Made by a program: the position numbers and the translations under genes. This document shows positions 1 to 8,352 of a DNA stretch of 49,387 nucleotides, piece by piece (the first letter of the stretch is position 1; the number at the start of each line of letters is the position of its first letter). The stretch is from an uncultured Solobacterium sp. (GTDB lineage: Bacteria; Bacillota_I; Bacilli_A; Erysipelotrichales; Erysipelotrichaceae). Location of the stretch: the NCBI GenBank assembly GCA_946415785.1, contig CAMKTV010000005.1, forward strand, positions 1-49,387, read 5' to 3'. The notes under the pieces were generated by a model that had not been told where the DNA came from, did no database searches, and saw only the letters and a list, made by a program, of their open reading frames with translations.

Positions 1-1
1 T

Positions 2-490
2 TATCGTTTTATTAATATTGATTCAAATAATATGTATTCATTAGCTTATTTGGTTGTTGATTTTAGAAAATATTTAGGGAAATTGAAAGATAGTCAAATA
101 GAAATAGATGTCGATGATGCTGTAGAAGAATTAAAAGAATTCTTGTATCGAAAATATCCAATTTATGCCATAGCAGATAATGGCCGTTATATTGGCTATG
201 CTGTATGTAAGATAGATAATGATGTTGTATGGCTTGAACAAATCTTTGTAAGAAAAGAAGACCGTTTAAAGGGCGTAGGAAGGATGCTGTTTGAAAGGGC
301 AGAGGCCTTAAGTAAGGAATATGGTAATGAAACATTATATTTATATATGCATCCAAATAATTCAATAATGGCAGAATTCTTAAAACATAATGGCTACGAT
401 GTATTAAATATGATTGAAATACGCAAAGCTTATAAAGAAGAAGAAAACACCACTACTTATAAGATTGGTGATCACGAATATAAGTATTAA
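2..490 (+). CDS. GNAT-family N-acetyltransferase, 5' end outside window
   Basis: The C-terminal half shows the acetyl-CoA binding signature of GNAT enzymes: a beta strand LEQIFVRKEDR followed by R-L-K-G-V-G and a helix, then the LYLYMHPNN strand and FLKHNGYD, the usual end of the fold. An internal ATG at 32 exists, but the frame is open to the left edge (position 2), no ribosome binding site precedes 32, and the residues before it read like the first strand of a GNAT domain. The real start is therefore probably just outside the window. At least 163 residues are present. The substrate cannot be told. The tail after the GNAT core (about 15 charged residues) is unremarkable. Confidence 0.8.
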   Translation, partial: YRFINIDSNNMYSLAYLVVDFRKYLGKLKDSQIEIDVDDAVEELKEFLYRKYPIYAIADNGRYIGYAVCKIDNDVVWLEQIFVRKEDRLKGVGRMLFERAEALSKEYGNETLYLYMHPNNSIMAEFLKHNGYDVLNMIEIRKAYKEEENTTTYKIGDHEYKY

Positions 491-519
491 TATTTTAAAA
501 ATATTTTTAATAATATATA

Positions 520-548
520 TTGACAGTCAAATGACCGTATGATACTAT
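520..548 (+). promoter_or_regulatory. Promoter of the DUF1836 operon with palindromic operator
   Basis: TTGACA at 520-525, a 17-base spacer and TACTAT at 543-548 form a near-consensus sigma-A promoter. The -10 box is the left arm of a perfect 16-bp palindrome, TACTATCATGATAGTA (543-558). The spacer also begins with GTCA-AA-TGAC (526-535). A strong ribosome binding site, AGGAGG, lies at 558-563. A repressor bound to the palindrome would block the -10 element; the first gene encodes a helix-turn-helix type protein, so autoregulation is the simplest reading (inference). Confidence 0.8.
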
Positions 549-571
549 CATGATAGTAGGAGGTTAAGACG

Positions 572-1096
572 ATGGACAAGTTGATTCCAGGTACCAGTAA
601 AAAGTTCATTAATGAAGATGCCTTTGATGAATTTAAAAAGATTATTGAACTGACTGATGGCTTGTCACTTTGCCAAGTATGTTCAATAACATCCCTTGAT
701 CCTAGCATCATTCAAAACTGGGTTAAAAGGAAATATGTAGCTAGGCCAATAAAGAAAAAGTATTATGATAAGCATCTTGCTAGAATACTATTGATTAATT
801 CCTTAAAGGAAGCAATGAAAATTGAAGATATTGGAAAATTAATGGTATTAGTAAATGGCGATGTAGAAGATGAAAGCGATGATTTATTAAATGAGGCCGA
901 TTTATATAATCTGTTCGCTAAAGTTATCTACAAATTAGATGAAGATGAAAAAAAGACAATTAAACAAGTGATGAAATCTGTAAATATAAATAATGAAAAG
1001 TTATTTACAGCACTAGAGGTAATGGTTAATGCTTATATCGCTAGTGAACATAAAAAGAAAGCTAAGAAATATCTTGGCAAATTAGAAAATTATTAA
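572..1096 (+). CDS. DUF1836 family putative transcriptional regulator
   Basis: The 174-residue protein contains the DUF1836 pattern: LSLCQVCSITSLDPSIIQNWVKRKYV (residues about 31-56) looks like a MerR-type helix-turn-helix with wing, followed by KKYYDKHLARILLINSLKEAMKIEDIGKLMVLVNG. The C-terminal part is helical and charged, ending in a lysine-rich stretch. DUF1836 proteins are small Firmicute proteins, thought to bind DNA but not characterised to my knowledge. AGGAGG sits 8 bases before the ATG. It is first in an operon with an SPFH protein and a DUF4177 protein, behind a promoter overlapped by a perfect palindrome, which fits a self-regulating repressor or activator (inference). Confidence 0.8.
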   Translation: MDKLIPGTSKKFINEDAFDEFKKIIELTDGLSLCQVCSITSLDPSIIQNWVKRKYVARPIKKKYYDKHLARILLINSLKEAMKIEDIGKLMVLVNGDVEDESDDLLNEADLYNLFAKVIYKLDEDEKKTIKQVMKSVNINNEKLFTALEVMVNAYIASEHKKKAKKYLGKLENY

Positions 1097-1111
1097 AGAA
1101 TGGAGAAGAAA

Positions 1112-1906
1112 ATGAAAAGATTTGATTTTACAAAGAAAATTACTGTTGCTGTTGTGATTGTTGTAGTTGCATTAATCGTATTGTTAGGAAGTGCTGTTGT
1201 TGTAAAACCTGGTCATACAGGTGTAGTTGTAACAATGGGCAAAGTTGAAGACAAGGTGCTACAAGAAGGCTTCCATTTAAAAGTTCCTTTTGCACAAAAA
1301 GTTATTACAATTGATAATCGTATTGTAAAACTTGAAGTAGAAACAGAAGCTTTCTCAAAGGATCTACAAACTGTTGAAACTTCATTAGCTATCAATTATC
1401 GCATTGATAAGAACCAATCATACTTCATCTACAAGAATGTTGGTTCAGATTATGAAAATATCTTAGTTATTCCAGCTGTAAATGAAGTATTAAAAGCAAT
1501 TACTTCAAATTATACAGCAGAAGAAACAGTCGTAAATCGTTCGTTAATATCTGAAGGGTTAGTTAAAGGCCTTAATGAAAAATTAAACAGTTATGGCTTA
1601 TATGTAGCTGATGTAAATATCATTAACTATGAATTCTCAGAAGCATATATCAATGCTATTGAAGAAAAACAAGTTGCTCAACAGAAACTATTAACTGCTG
1701 AAACTGAGAAACAAACAGCTATTACAAAAGCTGAAGCAGAAGCAGAAACATTAAAGATTAAAGCAAATGCTGAAGCAGAGGCTAATGAAATCTTAGCAAA
1801 ATCATTAAGCAGCAATGTAATTGAATACAAGAAGATTGAAAAATGGAATGGTGAACTTCCTCAAGTTACTGGCGGAAGTGGAACAATCATTGATCTAGGC
1901 CAATAA
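1112..1906 (+). CDS. SPFH/Band-7 (prohibitin-like) membrane protein
   Basis: The protein has one N-terminal membrane helix (residues about 9-31, rich in Val/Ile), then an SPFH domain beginning VVVKPGHTGVVVTMGKV and including the EGFHLKVPFAQKV segment, then a long Ala/Glu/Lys coiled coil (QQKLLTAETEKQTAITKAEAEAE...) and a Gly-rich tail. This is the build of prohibitin/HflC-like proteins that oligomerise on membranes and scaffold proteases or lipid domains. I place the start at 1112 because GGAG lies 6 bases upstream; an ATG at 1100 has no ribosome binding site. Length about 264 residues, normal for the family. It follows the DUF1836 gene closely. No protease gene is adjacent. Confidence 0.88.
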   Translation: MKRFDFTKKITVAVVIVVVALIVLLGSAVVVKPGHTGVVVTMGKVEDKVLQEGFHLKVPFAQKVITIDNRIVKLEVETEAFSKDLQTVETSLAINYRIDKNQSYFIYKNVGSDYENILVIPAVNEVLKAITSNYTAEETVVNRSLISEGLVKGLNEKLNSYGLYVADVNIINYEFSEAYINAIEEKQVAQQKLLTAETEKQTAITKAEAEAETLKIKANAEAEANEILAKSLSSNVIEYKKIEKWNGELPQVTGGSGTIIDLGQ

Positions 1907-1918
1907 GGAGATAAAAAG

Positions 1919-2107
1919 GTGATTGATGTACAATTAATAAGAATTAAAGTTAAAAGTGGCTTTGCCACTGGAACTTTCGAGACAAGCGAAGATGTCGTAT
2001 TTGAGATGGCAAACAAAGGTTATTCATATCAAGGATATTTGCCAATCAAGATAGGATCTTATGGAAATTTGATTGAATACGACCTCGTTTTTGAAAGAAA
2101 AAAGTAA
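1919..2107 (+). CDS. DUF4177-like small protein
   Basis: A 62-residue protein from a GTG start with AAGGAG 8 bases upstream; that site overlaps the stop of the SPFH gene. The pattern VQLIRIKVKSGF...VVFEMANKGYSYQGYLPIKIGSYGN...YDLVFERK matches the small beta-alpha-beta layout of DUF4177 proteins (a strand, a helix ending in 'G+', a middle strand, a final 'xLVFEK' strand). Function unknown. The start of the gene contains a nested hairpin (AGTGGC-TTT-GCCACT at about 1955-1969, flanked by AAAGTT and AACTTT). It is last in the operon, directly before a strong terminator. Confidence 0.65.
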   Translation: MIDVQLIRIKVKSGFATGTFETSEDVVFEMANKGYSYQGYLPIKIGSYGNLIEYDLVFERKK

Positions 2108-2123
2108 AAATATTAAAAAAATA

Positions 2124-2153
2124 AAAAAATCCTCAAAAAAGTGAGGATTTTTT
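2124..2153 (+). terminator. Intrinsic terminator of the DUF1836-SPFH-DUF4177 operon
   Basis: Perfect 12-bp stem, 2124-2135 against 2142-2153, core TCCTCA/TGAGGA, with a 6-base loop. A-rich before and T-rich after, so it could work in both directions. It separates this operon from the T7SS operon, whose first ATG is only 39 bases further on. Confidence 0.85.
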
Positions 2154-2191
2154 AATGTTTCATGTCAATAAAGAAATAGGAGGTATAGAAA

Positions 2192-2494
2192 ATGCATACA
2201 ACTATTAATGTTGACCCTAGCAAATTAGAAGAAGTTGCTAGCAAAGTTGAAACAGCAGATGGTGATTACCAGAGACTTTACAATTCCCTCTATAGCGAAA
2301 TTGATAAGTTATCAGGTAATTGGGGAGGCAAAGATAATTTGGCCTTCAATGGACGTATTAAGTCATATGAGGACGATTTTCGTCAGATATCGATTATTAT
2401 GCGTCAATATGCAGAGTTTTTAAAAGCGAGCGCTAGAGCCTATCGTGAGGTACAAGATGAATTGGCTAGTGCCGCAAGTCGTCTAAAGATTTAG
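2192..2494 (+). CDS. WXG100 family protein (EsxA-like), T7SS substrate
   Basis: A 100-residue, all-helical protein with the W-G-G turn (NWGGKDN, residues about 43-49) between two long helices, the hallmark of WXG100/Esx proteins. These are small dimers exported by type VII secretion. A strong AGGAGG (2178-2183) precedes the ATG. The C-terminal helix contains YREVQDE, close to but not exactly the YxxxD/E export motif. It is followed after 8 bases by a second WXG100 gene and then by an EssC-type ATPase, so the pair is probably an exported heterodimer (inference). Confidence 0.9.
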   Translation: MHTTINVDPSKLEEVASKVETADGDYQRLYNSLYSEIDKLSGNWGGKDNLAFNGRIKSYEDDFRQISIIMRQYAEFLKASARAYREVQDELASAASRLKI

Positions 2495-2502
2495 GAGGAG
2501 TT

Positions 2503-2799
2503 ATGGAAGACATTAGAATTACCTTACCGGAAGTCAGCAATTGTGCTGCCAATATTCGTACTATTAACGTCAATTTAGATGAAGTCTTGTCTTCAGTTCA
2601 AAGAATGATGCTCGATTTAAGAAATGTCTGGAAGGGCACAGCTGGTGAAGCGATTGTGACAAGATTTCAAAAATTTGCGTTACGCTTTATTGAGGAAAAC
2701 CAAACCATTGAAGAATATGCGAAATTCTTAGACTACACCGTTTCTTCTTATGACTCAATGGAATCAACGATTGTTTCCAATGCATCAAGTTTTGAATAA
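2503..2799 (+). CDS. Second WXG100 family protein (EsxB-like)
   Basis: A 98-residue helical hairpin protein with the W-x-G turn as VWKGTAG (around residue 43-49). Its C-terminal segment has YDSME, a match to the YxxxD/E export signal of type VII substrates, which the first WXG100 protein lacks in strict form. This suggests the two form a heterodimer in which this partner carries the signal (inference). AGGAGG at 2492-2497 overlaps the stop of the upstream gene. The 3' end overlaps the start of the lipoprotein gene, which points to translational coupling. Confidence 0.9.
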   Translation: MEDIRITLPEVSNCAANIRTINVNLDEVLSSVQRMMLDLRNVWKGTAGEAIVTRFQKFALRFIEENQTIEEYAKFLDYTVSSYDSMESTIVSNASSFE

Positions 2800-4717
2800 G
2801 TGTATTATTAAGATTCTTTTAGTGGCCATTGTCCTTGTGACATGCTGTTCATGTAAAAGAATTGAAACATATTCAAAAAGAGAATACTTAAGCCTGTTAG
2901 CTTCTAAAACAGGCTTAAGTGACAATGAAGATTATTTAAATGATCTTTTGCTTTGGGGTGTAGTTGAAAATGATGAATTAGAAAATTTAGATGAAGATTT
3001 AGATTATGATTTTTTATCTTTGACATTCGCACGTTTATTAGACATCAAAGATAATTATTTAGAATATTTAAAAGAAATTAAATGGACTAAACAGAATAAA
3101 AAAGAAAATGATTTAGTAGATAGAAAAATAGCTGATGAACTAATTGATAAACTTGTCAATAAAATCAATAACCAGCACTTTGAAAGAGTCTATGAATACA
3201 AAACAAAAGAAGGTATTAAAGAAGATGATGAATACTATGCCTATGATGGCAGAAGCCTAATAAGTTATAGCGACCACAAAGAAGGAGATATTTTATATCT
3301 AAAAGAAGATGATGAATATAAAAGAATTATTAATAAACAGGAAAGCTTTTATATTCTAGAAGATGTTGAATTATCCGATGTATATGAAGATTTAAATATC
3401 GCCAATTCATCTGATTTAGATTTTGATAAGGCTATTATTATTCCTGGTCAAGAATTGGAGAATGATGATAGTTCATATATTAATCCTACAAAAGAATTAT
3501 TGGCCAGCAATCTAAGCCAAGTATTTCATATTGATGGTTTTAGAGTAAGCTATAATGTCTCAGGTAATGGTATAAGTGCTCATATTTCAAAGAATATCAA
3601 AGGTGTTAATACTTTCTTTGATGTATCTGTTTCTGATGTTAAAACGGATTATAAATGGGATTATGAGGATGGTAAATTAAAAGAAGCGTATTTTAAAGTT
3701 GCCTATCAAAGCACATGTGAATTAGGTGTATCCATAGGAAGATATAAAAACTATTATCTAGATTTTAAAGATTATGATGGCGATACATTCTTAAATTCAT
3801 TAAAATCGGTTGTTAAAGAAAAGGATGATGAATTAGAAGCGTCAATCAGAATATGTGAAATCAAAGTTCCTGTAGCTGGTGTTACAAGCGTTTATTTAAA
3901 TATGGAATTATTGATAAAGATCTATATAAGTGGCAAGGCAGAAGTAGTTTTAACTAATCGTGATGTACGTGGCTTTGAAATCAAAAATGGCAAGTTAAGA
4001 TTAATCAATGACAGTGATAAGGATCTTGATTTTATAATTGGTGCCAGTGCCAAAACAGCTCTAGGATTAAACTTCAATCTTGAAGCCTTAAACATTCGCT
4101 TAATGGATATTGAATTAGATGGTGGTATAAGAGCCGAAGTCAAGACAACGCTTCATTTATATGATGAAGATGGAAATGACACGTCAAGACAAATCGACTT
4201 ACCATATGCAGCCATAGATGAAATCGCAAAAGAAAACGAAAATGTGAAAGTATGTGGTGATTTATCTTTAAGCTGGATATTAGACATCAGTCTTAATACT
4301 TCAAAATCACTACTCTATAAATTCGGTTTAAGTTATAAAAAGAATATCTTAGATAAAGACAATCAATTATTTGGCAATATGACACATATTGAAAATGGTG
4401 TCTTTATTAAGAATTGTACTCGCAAAAACCGTTTTTCAACTTCTCAAAAAAATATAGATGAAATAGATGTTGAAAAGATTCTGTTAGAAAAATATGCCAT
4501 CGTTATTAAGATTAATGAAAAATATAATATCCCAATTAAAGCTTTACCAGATGGCTATAAGACAAATGATTTAATTTTTAAAAGTTCAGATACAGGTGTA
4601 GCTTCAATTGAAAATGGTGTTATTGTAGGCAAAAACATGGGTGCCTGCCAAGTAGATATCAGTACTAAAGATAATAAATACCATGCGTCAATAAATGTCC
4701 TTGTGAGTACAAATTAA
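2780..4717 (+). CDS. T7SS-associated lipoprotein with C-terminal Ig-like domain
   Basis: The N-terminus has a hydrophobic segment (KILLVAIVLVTCCSCK) ending in a Cys cluster, a plausible but non-canonical lipobox, so the protein is probably exported and lipidated. The first 100 mature residues are acidic and helical, the middle (about 230-560) is beta-rich with no family I recognise, and the last about 60 residues (YNIPIKALP...FKSSDTGVASIENGVIVGKNMGACQVDIS) match a bacterial Ig-like group 2 domain. The ATG at 2780 overlaps the upstream WXG100 gene; an ATG at 2750 and a TTG at 2792 are alternatives, none with a clear ribosome binding site. It sits where EsaA/EssA/EssB genes are expected and may replace part of them (inference). 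Confidence 0.7.
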   Translation: MHQVLNKCIIKILLVAIVLVTCCSCKRIETYSKREYLSLLASKTGLSDNEDYLNDLLLWGVVENDELENLDEDLDYDFLSLTFARLLDIKDNYLEYLKEIKWTKQNKKENDLVDRKIADELIDKLVNKINNQHFERVYEYKTKEGIKEDDEYYAYDGRSLISYSDHKEGDILYLKEDDEYKRIINKQESFYILEDVELSDVYEDLNIANSSDLDFDKAIIIPGQELENDDSSYINPTKELLASNLSQVFHIDGFRVSYNVSGNGISAHISKNIKGVNTFFDVSVSDVKTDYKWDYEDGKLKEAYFKVAYQSTCELGVSIGRYKNYYLDFKDYDGDTFLNSLKSVVKEKDDELEASIRICEIKVPVAGVTSVYLNMELLIKIYISGKAEVVLTNRDVRGFEIKNGKLRLINDSDKDLDFIIGASAKTALGLNFNLEALNIRLMDIELDGGIRAEVKTTLHLYDEDGNDTSRQIDLPYAAIDEIAKENENVKVCGDLSLSWILDISLNTSKSLLYKFGLSYKKNILDKDNQLFGNMTHIENGVFIKNCTRKNRFSTSQKNIDEIDVEKILLEKYAIVIKINEKYNIPIKALPDGYKTNDLIFKSSDTGVASIENGVIVGKNMGACQVDISTKDNKYHASINVLVSTN

Positions 4718-7700
4718 TGTTTATTGTCATTAAAGAAGGAATAAAATTCCTCAGTTTTAATTTAAAAGATAAAACTCTTCCATATTCATATAAAGATTTA
4801 AAAATAATTAAAGATAATGATAAGTATTATATAAGTCTAAATAATCATTTTCATTTTGAAGATGGAAGAATTAAAGAAGAATTAAAAATAAAAAAGTATA
4901 TCATTAAGCAAAATCATTTTTTAAATGATATTGAGCTTTTTGTATATAAAGATGATGTGGGCTTAAACAGTTTCATTATTTGTCGCAATCTTCCCCTCAT
5001 TTTTGCGAATCATCCCAAAGCCCACATCATTAATTCAGATGAATATTTAAAAGGTGTTTATCTCTGTTTAAAAGATAAACACCTTATCACCAATTATGAA
5101 TATTTATTATTAAATGATCAATTATATACTGGGGAAGAACTTAAAAAAGGTGATAAGGTAAGATTATTAAATTTTAGTTTTTATTATTATGAAGATTTCT
5201 TATATATCAACAGTTTTTATCCCTTTAAACAATCGATAAGAAAAGATGTTGAAGAAAGAATAATTAAATATGAAAATAAGAAACCATCAGTAAATAATTA
5301 TTATTTGCCTGTTAAAAAAGATATTGAAATTAAAAAACTAAAAGAATATAAACCAATACATATTCAAAAATCAAAAAAGCTCATCTTTCAAATTGGTCCA
5401 AGCATCACGATGTCGTTAGCGATGATCAGTATTGCGGGTATAAATATATATAATAATTATTTAAATTCAAATAATATTCTTAATAGTCTGTTTTATATAA
5501 TGATGCCACTTACGATGCTGATATCAGGAGTATTTTGGCCATTGATTGGAAAAGGCAGTGAGAAAAAAGAAAATAAAAAGCTTATTGATGAAAATAAAAA
5601 ACAACATCTTAGTTATCTCACAAAATATGAAAAAGAAATTGAATATGAGATAAGAAACTTTCTTAAACAGGAAAGAAGTTATTATTTTGCTGGTCAAATA
5701 AATGAAGAAAGATTATTCTATATTACAGATAAAAATGAAAGCTTTCTAAATATTTCCATAGGACTTATTAAAGATACAAGAGATTTTGAATATAAAGAAT
5801 GTGATGATGAAGAAATAACAGAAGCACTAAGCAGAATCAAATATCGTTTAAATAATATCGAGGATTGTCCATATTTTTTGAATTTAAAAAAATATCGCTT
5901 TGTATCAGTGTGTGCTAATAATAAGCTTTACTTTATGAAAAAGATTCTTTTGGAGCTGTCCTATAAATATCATTATGATGATTTTTATCTGGCTATTTAC
6001 AGTAAGGAAATAAATAATTATGAAGAATTTTTTGGCTTACCTCAATTAATCTTTAATAATAATCGTTTAACATTAAATAAAAAAAGAGAACTTCAGGAAT
6101 TGAATGCTTTAAAGATTGATAAACCATTAATAATATTAGCTGATAGTCATATTGATTATTTATTTACTAATAATCAGATTAAATTACTCTATTTTACTAA
6201 TGATAAAAATGATTTATATAAAGATAGTGAAGTCCTTATTGAATACTTAAATATGAATGGTTATATCTATGAAAAAGAAAAGATACCATTTAAATATCTA
6301 AATGAAGATATTGATTTTGAATATTATGGAAAACAATTAAGTTCCTATCAAAAATTACAGACATTAGACAGGGCCTTGTGCTTTAAAGATGTCTATAGTG
6401 ATTTAAATATTCAGAAATTTTATGAAACAAAACAGGAAGGTCTAAGAGCTGATTTTGCGCTTATTGGAAAAGAAATAATGAATTTTGACCTTCATGAAAA
6501 GAAAAATGGCCCTCATGGTTTAATAGGGGGCAGTACAGGAAGTGGAAAGAGTGAACTGATTATTTCACTGTTATTATCTTTATGTATAAGATATCGACCT
6601 GATTATTTAAATATCATTCTTATTGATTATAAGGGCGGTGGCATTGAAGAATCGTTAAGTGCTAATGGCAAAAGTGTTCCTCATATTGTCGCTAAGATTA
6701 ATAATTTAGAAAATGATATTTTTGAAAGGCTCATTGTCGCCATTGATTTTGAATGTAAAAGAAGACAGAGACTGTTTAAGAAATTGTCCAATAAGGCAAT
6801 GACTTCAATTATGAATATTGATGATTATCTGGAATACAATAATCCTGATTATAATCTGCCTAATATCGCTCATTTATTGATTGTCGTAGATGAATTTGCG
6901 GAACTTAAAAAAGAAAACTCTTTATTTATTAAAGAATTGATTTCTTTTTCCCGTATTGGCAGAAGTCTGGGACTACATTTATTATTAGCTACCCAAAGGC
7001 CAAGCGGAATAATCGATGATGAAATCTGGTCAAATAGTCGCTTTAAGATTGCCTTAAAAGTCTTAAGCGAGAAAGATTCAAATGACATCATTAAAACTAA
7101 AGATGCTGCATATTTAAATAATCCTGGGGAATTCTATTTGGCAATTGACGATAATCTATTTAAAGGCAAGGCTCTTTATAGTAAATATGATCAGAATAAT
7201 GGTGAAGCCTATGAAGTATCTTTACTTAATAATCGTTTAGAGATAATTCAAAAAAAGAGTTATAAAAAACATAAATCAAATTCAGAAGCCACTTATCTAG
7301 TTAAGAGAATTAATGAGACAAGTGAATTATTAAATATTAAAAATGAAAAAATAGAATTTAATAAACCAATACCATTAAGTAAAAAAGATTTATCAGTCAA
7401 ATATAAGTGTCAATCACAGATAATAGGTGAAATAGATGATTATTTAAACGCCTATAAGAATGTATTATGTTTACCTCAAAATGAAAATATATTTATTTAT
7501 TCCACCAGAAATAAAGAAATTAATAATATCTTAAATAACATTAACAGAAGATGTGTCGTTATCGGTTCAAAGATTTATAAGAATAAATATATAAGTGATA
7601 GTTTATTGTATGAAGATAATGAAGATATCAGTTATTTATTTAATAAATTAATAAATGATAATGAGGACTTGTGTTTAGTGATAGAAGATTTATCATGCCT

Positions 7701-8352
7701 ATTATCATATGATGAAAATATCAATAATTATTTATATCAATTATTAAGAAGAAGTCTAGTCAGCAACATCAACATCATCACTCTATCAAAACAATCTTCC
7801 ATCTCTTTTAAATTATTAAACAGTTTTAAATATAAATACTCAATTAAGATTAATGACCATCAGGATTTATTGAATATTTTTTCTGGTCATAACGATTATA
7901 AAGGAGATTCATATTTTTATGATGAAAGAATCATTCCTTTTGTGCCTTGTATTGAAGAAGAATTTATAAGTGATGATTGTTTATTTAAACCATATATTGA
8001 AAGAATACCTGAAGAAATAGTGCTGACTAAAGATGATTTATTAGTTGGCTATAATCTAAAAAACAGATTACCTGTATATCTTGAGAAAAAAGAAAAAACA
8101 ATCATAACGGCATATGATAATGAATATTTAAAAGAATTTAAAGAAATATTTATTGATTATCCAAATATTGAAATCCTTGAATATAAAGAAGCTGTAAACA
8201 GAAAAGATGTTTCTTGTTTCTTGTGGCTTGGACAAGGACTATATAGTCAAAGACTTTTCTATATTGATGGGAAAATAGACCTTGAGAAAGATCTTGCCTA
8301 CTATTTTAAAGGAAATAAAGGAGTGTATCTAAAAACAATCAAATATGAATAA
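4717..8352 (+). CDS. essC: EssC/YukBA-type T7SS FtsK/SpoIIIE ATPase
   Basis: A 1211-residue protein with the EssC build: an N-terminal region resembling tandem FHA domains (1-190), two membrane helices (about 222-245 and 253-275), then FtsK/SpoIIIE domains. Domain 1 is intact: P-loop GGSTGSGKS at 604-612, Walker B VVDEFAEL with D725-E726, then LATQRPSGIIDDEIWSNS and a typical EssC segment to PGEFYL. Domains 2 (about 900-1080, P-loop position IFIYSTRNKEINN) and 3 (from about 1108, LLVGYNLKNRLPVYL) lack Gly and Lys of the P-loop; domain 3 is also truncated. Staphylococcal EssC is near 1480 residues. The start shares one base with the lipoprotein stop (TAATG), showing coupling. Confidence 0.92.
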   Translation: MFIVIKEGIKFLSFNLKDKTLPYSYKDLKIIKDNDKYYISLNNHFHFEDGRIKEELKIKKYIIKQNHFLNDIELFVYKDDVGLNSFIICRNLPLIFANHPKAHIINSDEYLKGVYLCLKDKHLITNYEYLLLNDQLYTGEELKKGDKVRLLNFSFYYYEDFLYINSFYPFKQSIRKDVEERIIKYENKKPSVNNYYLPVKKDIEIKKLKEYKPIHIQKSKKLIFQIGPSITMSLAMISIAGINIYNNYLNSNNILNSLFYIMMPLTMLISGVFWPLIGKGSEKKENKKLIDENKKQHLSYLTKYEKEIEYEIRNFLKQERSYYFAGQINEERLFYITDKNESFLNISIGLIKDTRDFEYKECDDEEITEALSRIKYRLNNIEDCPYFLNLKKYRFVSVCANNKLYFMKKILLELSYKYHYDDFYLAIYSKEINNYEEFFGLPQLIFNNNRLTLNKKRELQELNALKIDKPLIILADSHIDYLFTNNQIKLLYFTNDKNDLYKDSEVLIEYLNMNGYIYEKEKIPFKYLNEDIDFEYYGKQLSSYQKLQTLDRALCFKDVYSDLNIQKFYETKQEGLRADFALIGKEIMNFDLHEKKNGPHGLIGGSTGSGKSELIISLLLSLCIRYRPDYLNIILIDYKGGGIEESLSANGKSVPHIVAKINNLENDIFERLIVAIDFECKRRQRLFKKLSNKAMTSIMNIDDYLEYNNPDYNLPNIAHLLIVVDEFAELKKENSLFIKELISFSRIGRSLGLHLLLATQRPSGIIDDEIWSNSRFKIALKVLSEKDSNDIIKTKDAAYLNNPGEFYLAIDDNLFKGKALYSKYDQNNGEAYEVSLLNNRLEIIQKKSYKKHKSNSEATYLVKRINETSELLNIKNEKIEFNKPIPLSKKDLSVKYKCQSQIIGEIDDYLNAYKNVLCLPQNENIFIYSTRNKEINNILNNINRRCVVIGSKIYKNKYISDSLLYEDNEDISYLFNKLINDNEDLCLVIEDLSCLLSYDENINNYLYQLLRRSLVSNINIITLSKQSSISFKLLNSFKYKYSIKINDHQDLLNIFSGHNDYKGDSYFYDERIIPFVPCIEEEFISDDCLFKPYIERIPEEIVLTKDDLLVGYNLKNRLPVYLEKKEKTIITAYDNEYLKEFKEIFIDYPNIEILEYKEAVNRKDVSCFLWLGQGLYSQRLFYIDGKIDLEKDLAYYFKGNKGVYLKTIKYE

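Noticed and set aside
491-519. AT-only palindromes after the GNAT gene
   Set aside because: Self-complementary by composition (TAAAAATATTTTTA); no GC pairs to make a credible terminator.
2235-2423. 62-codon frame inside the first WXG100 gene
   Set aside because: No ribosome binding site, and the overlapping WXG100 gene is clearly the real one.
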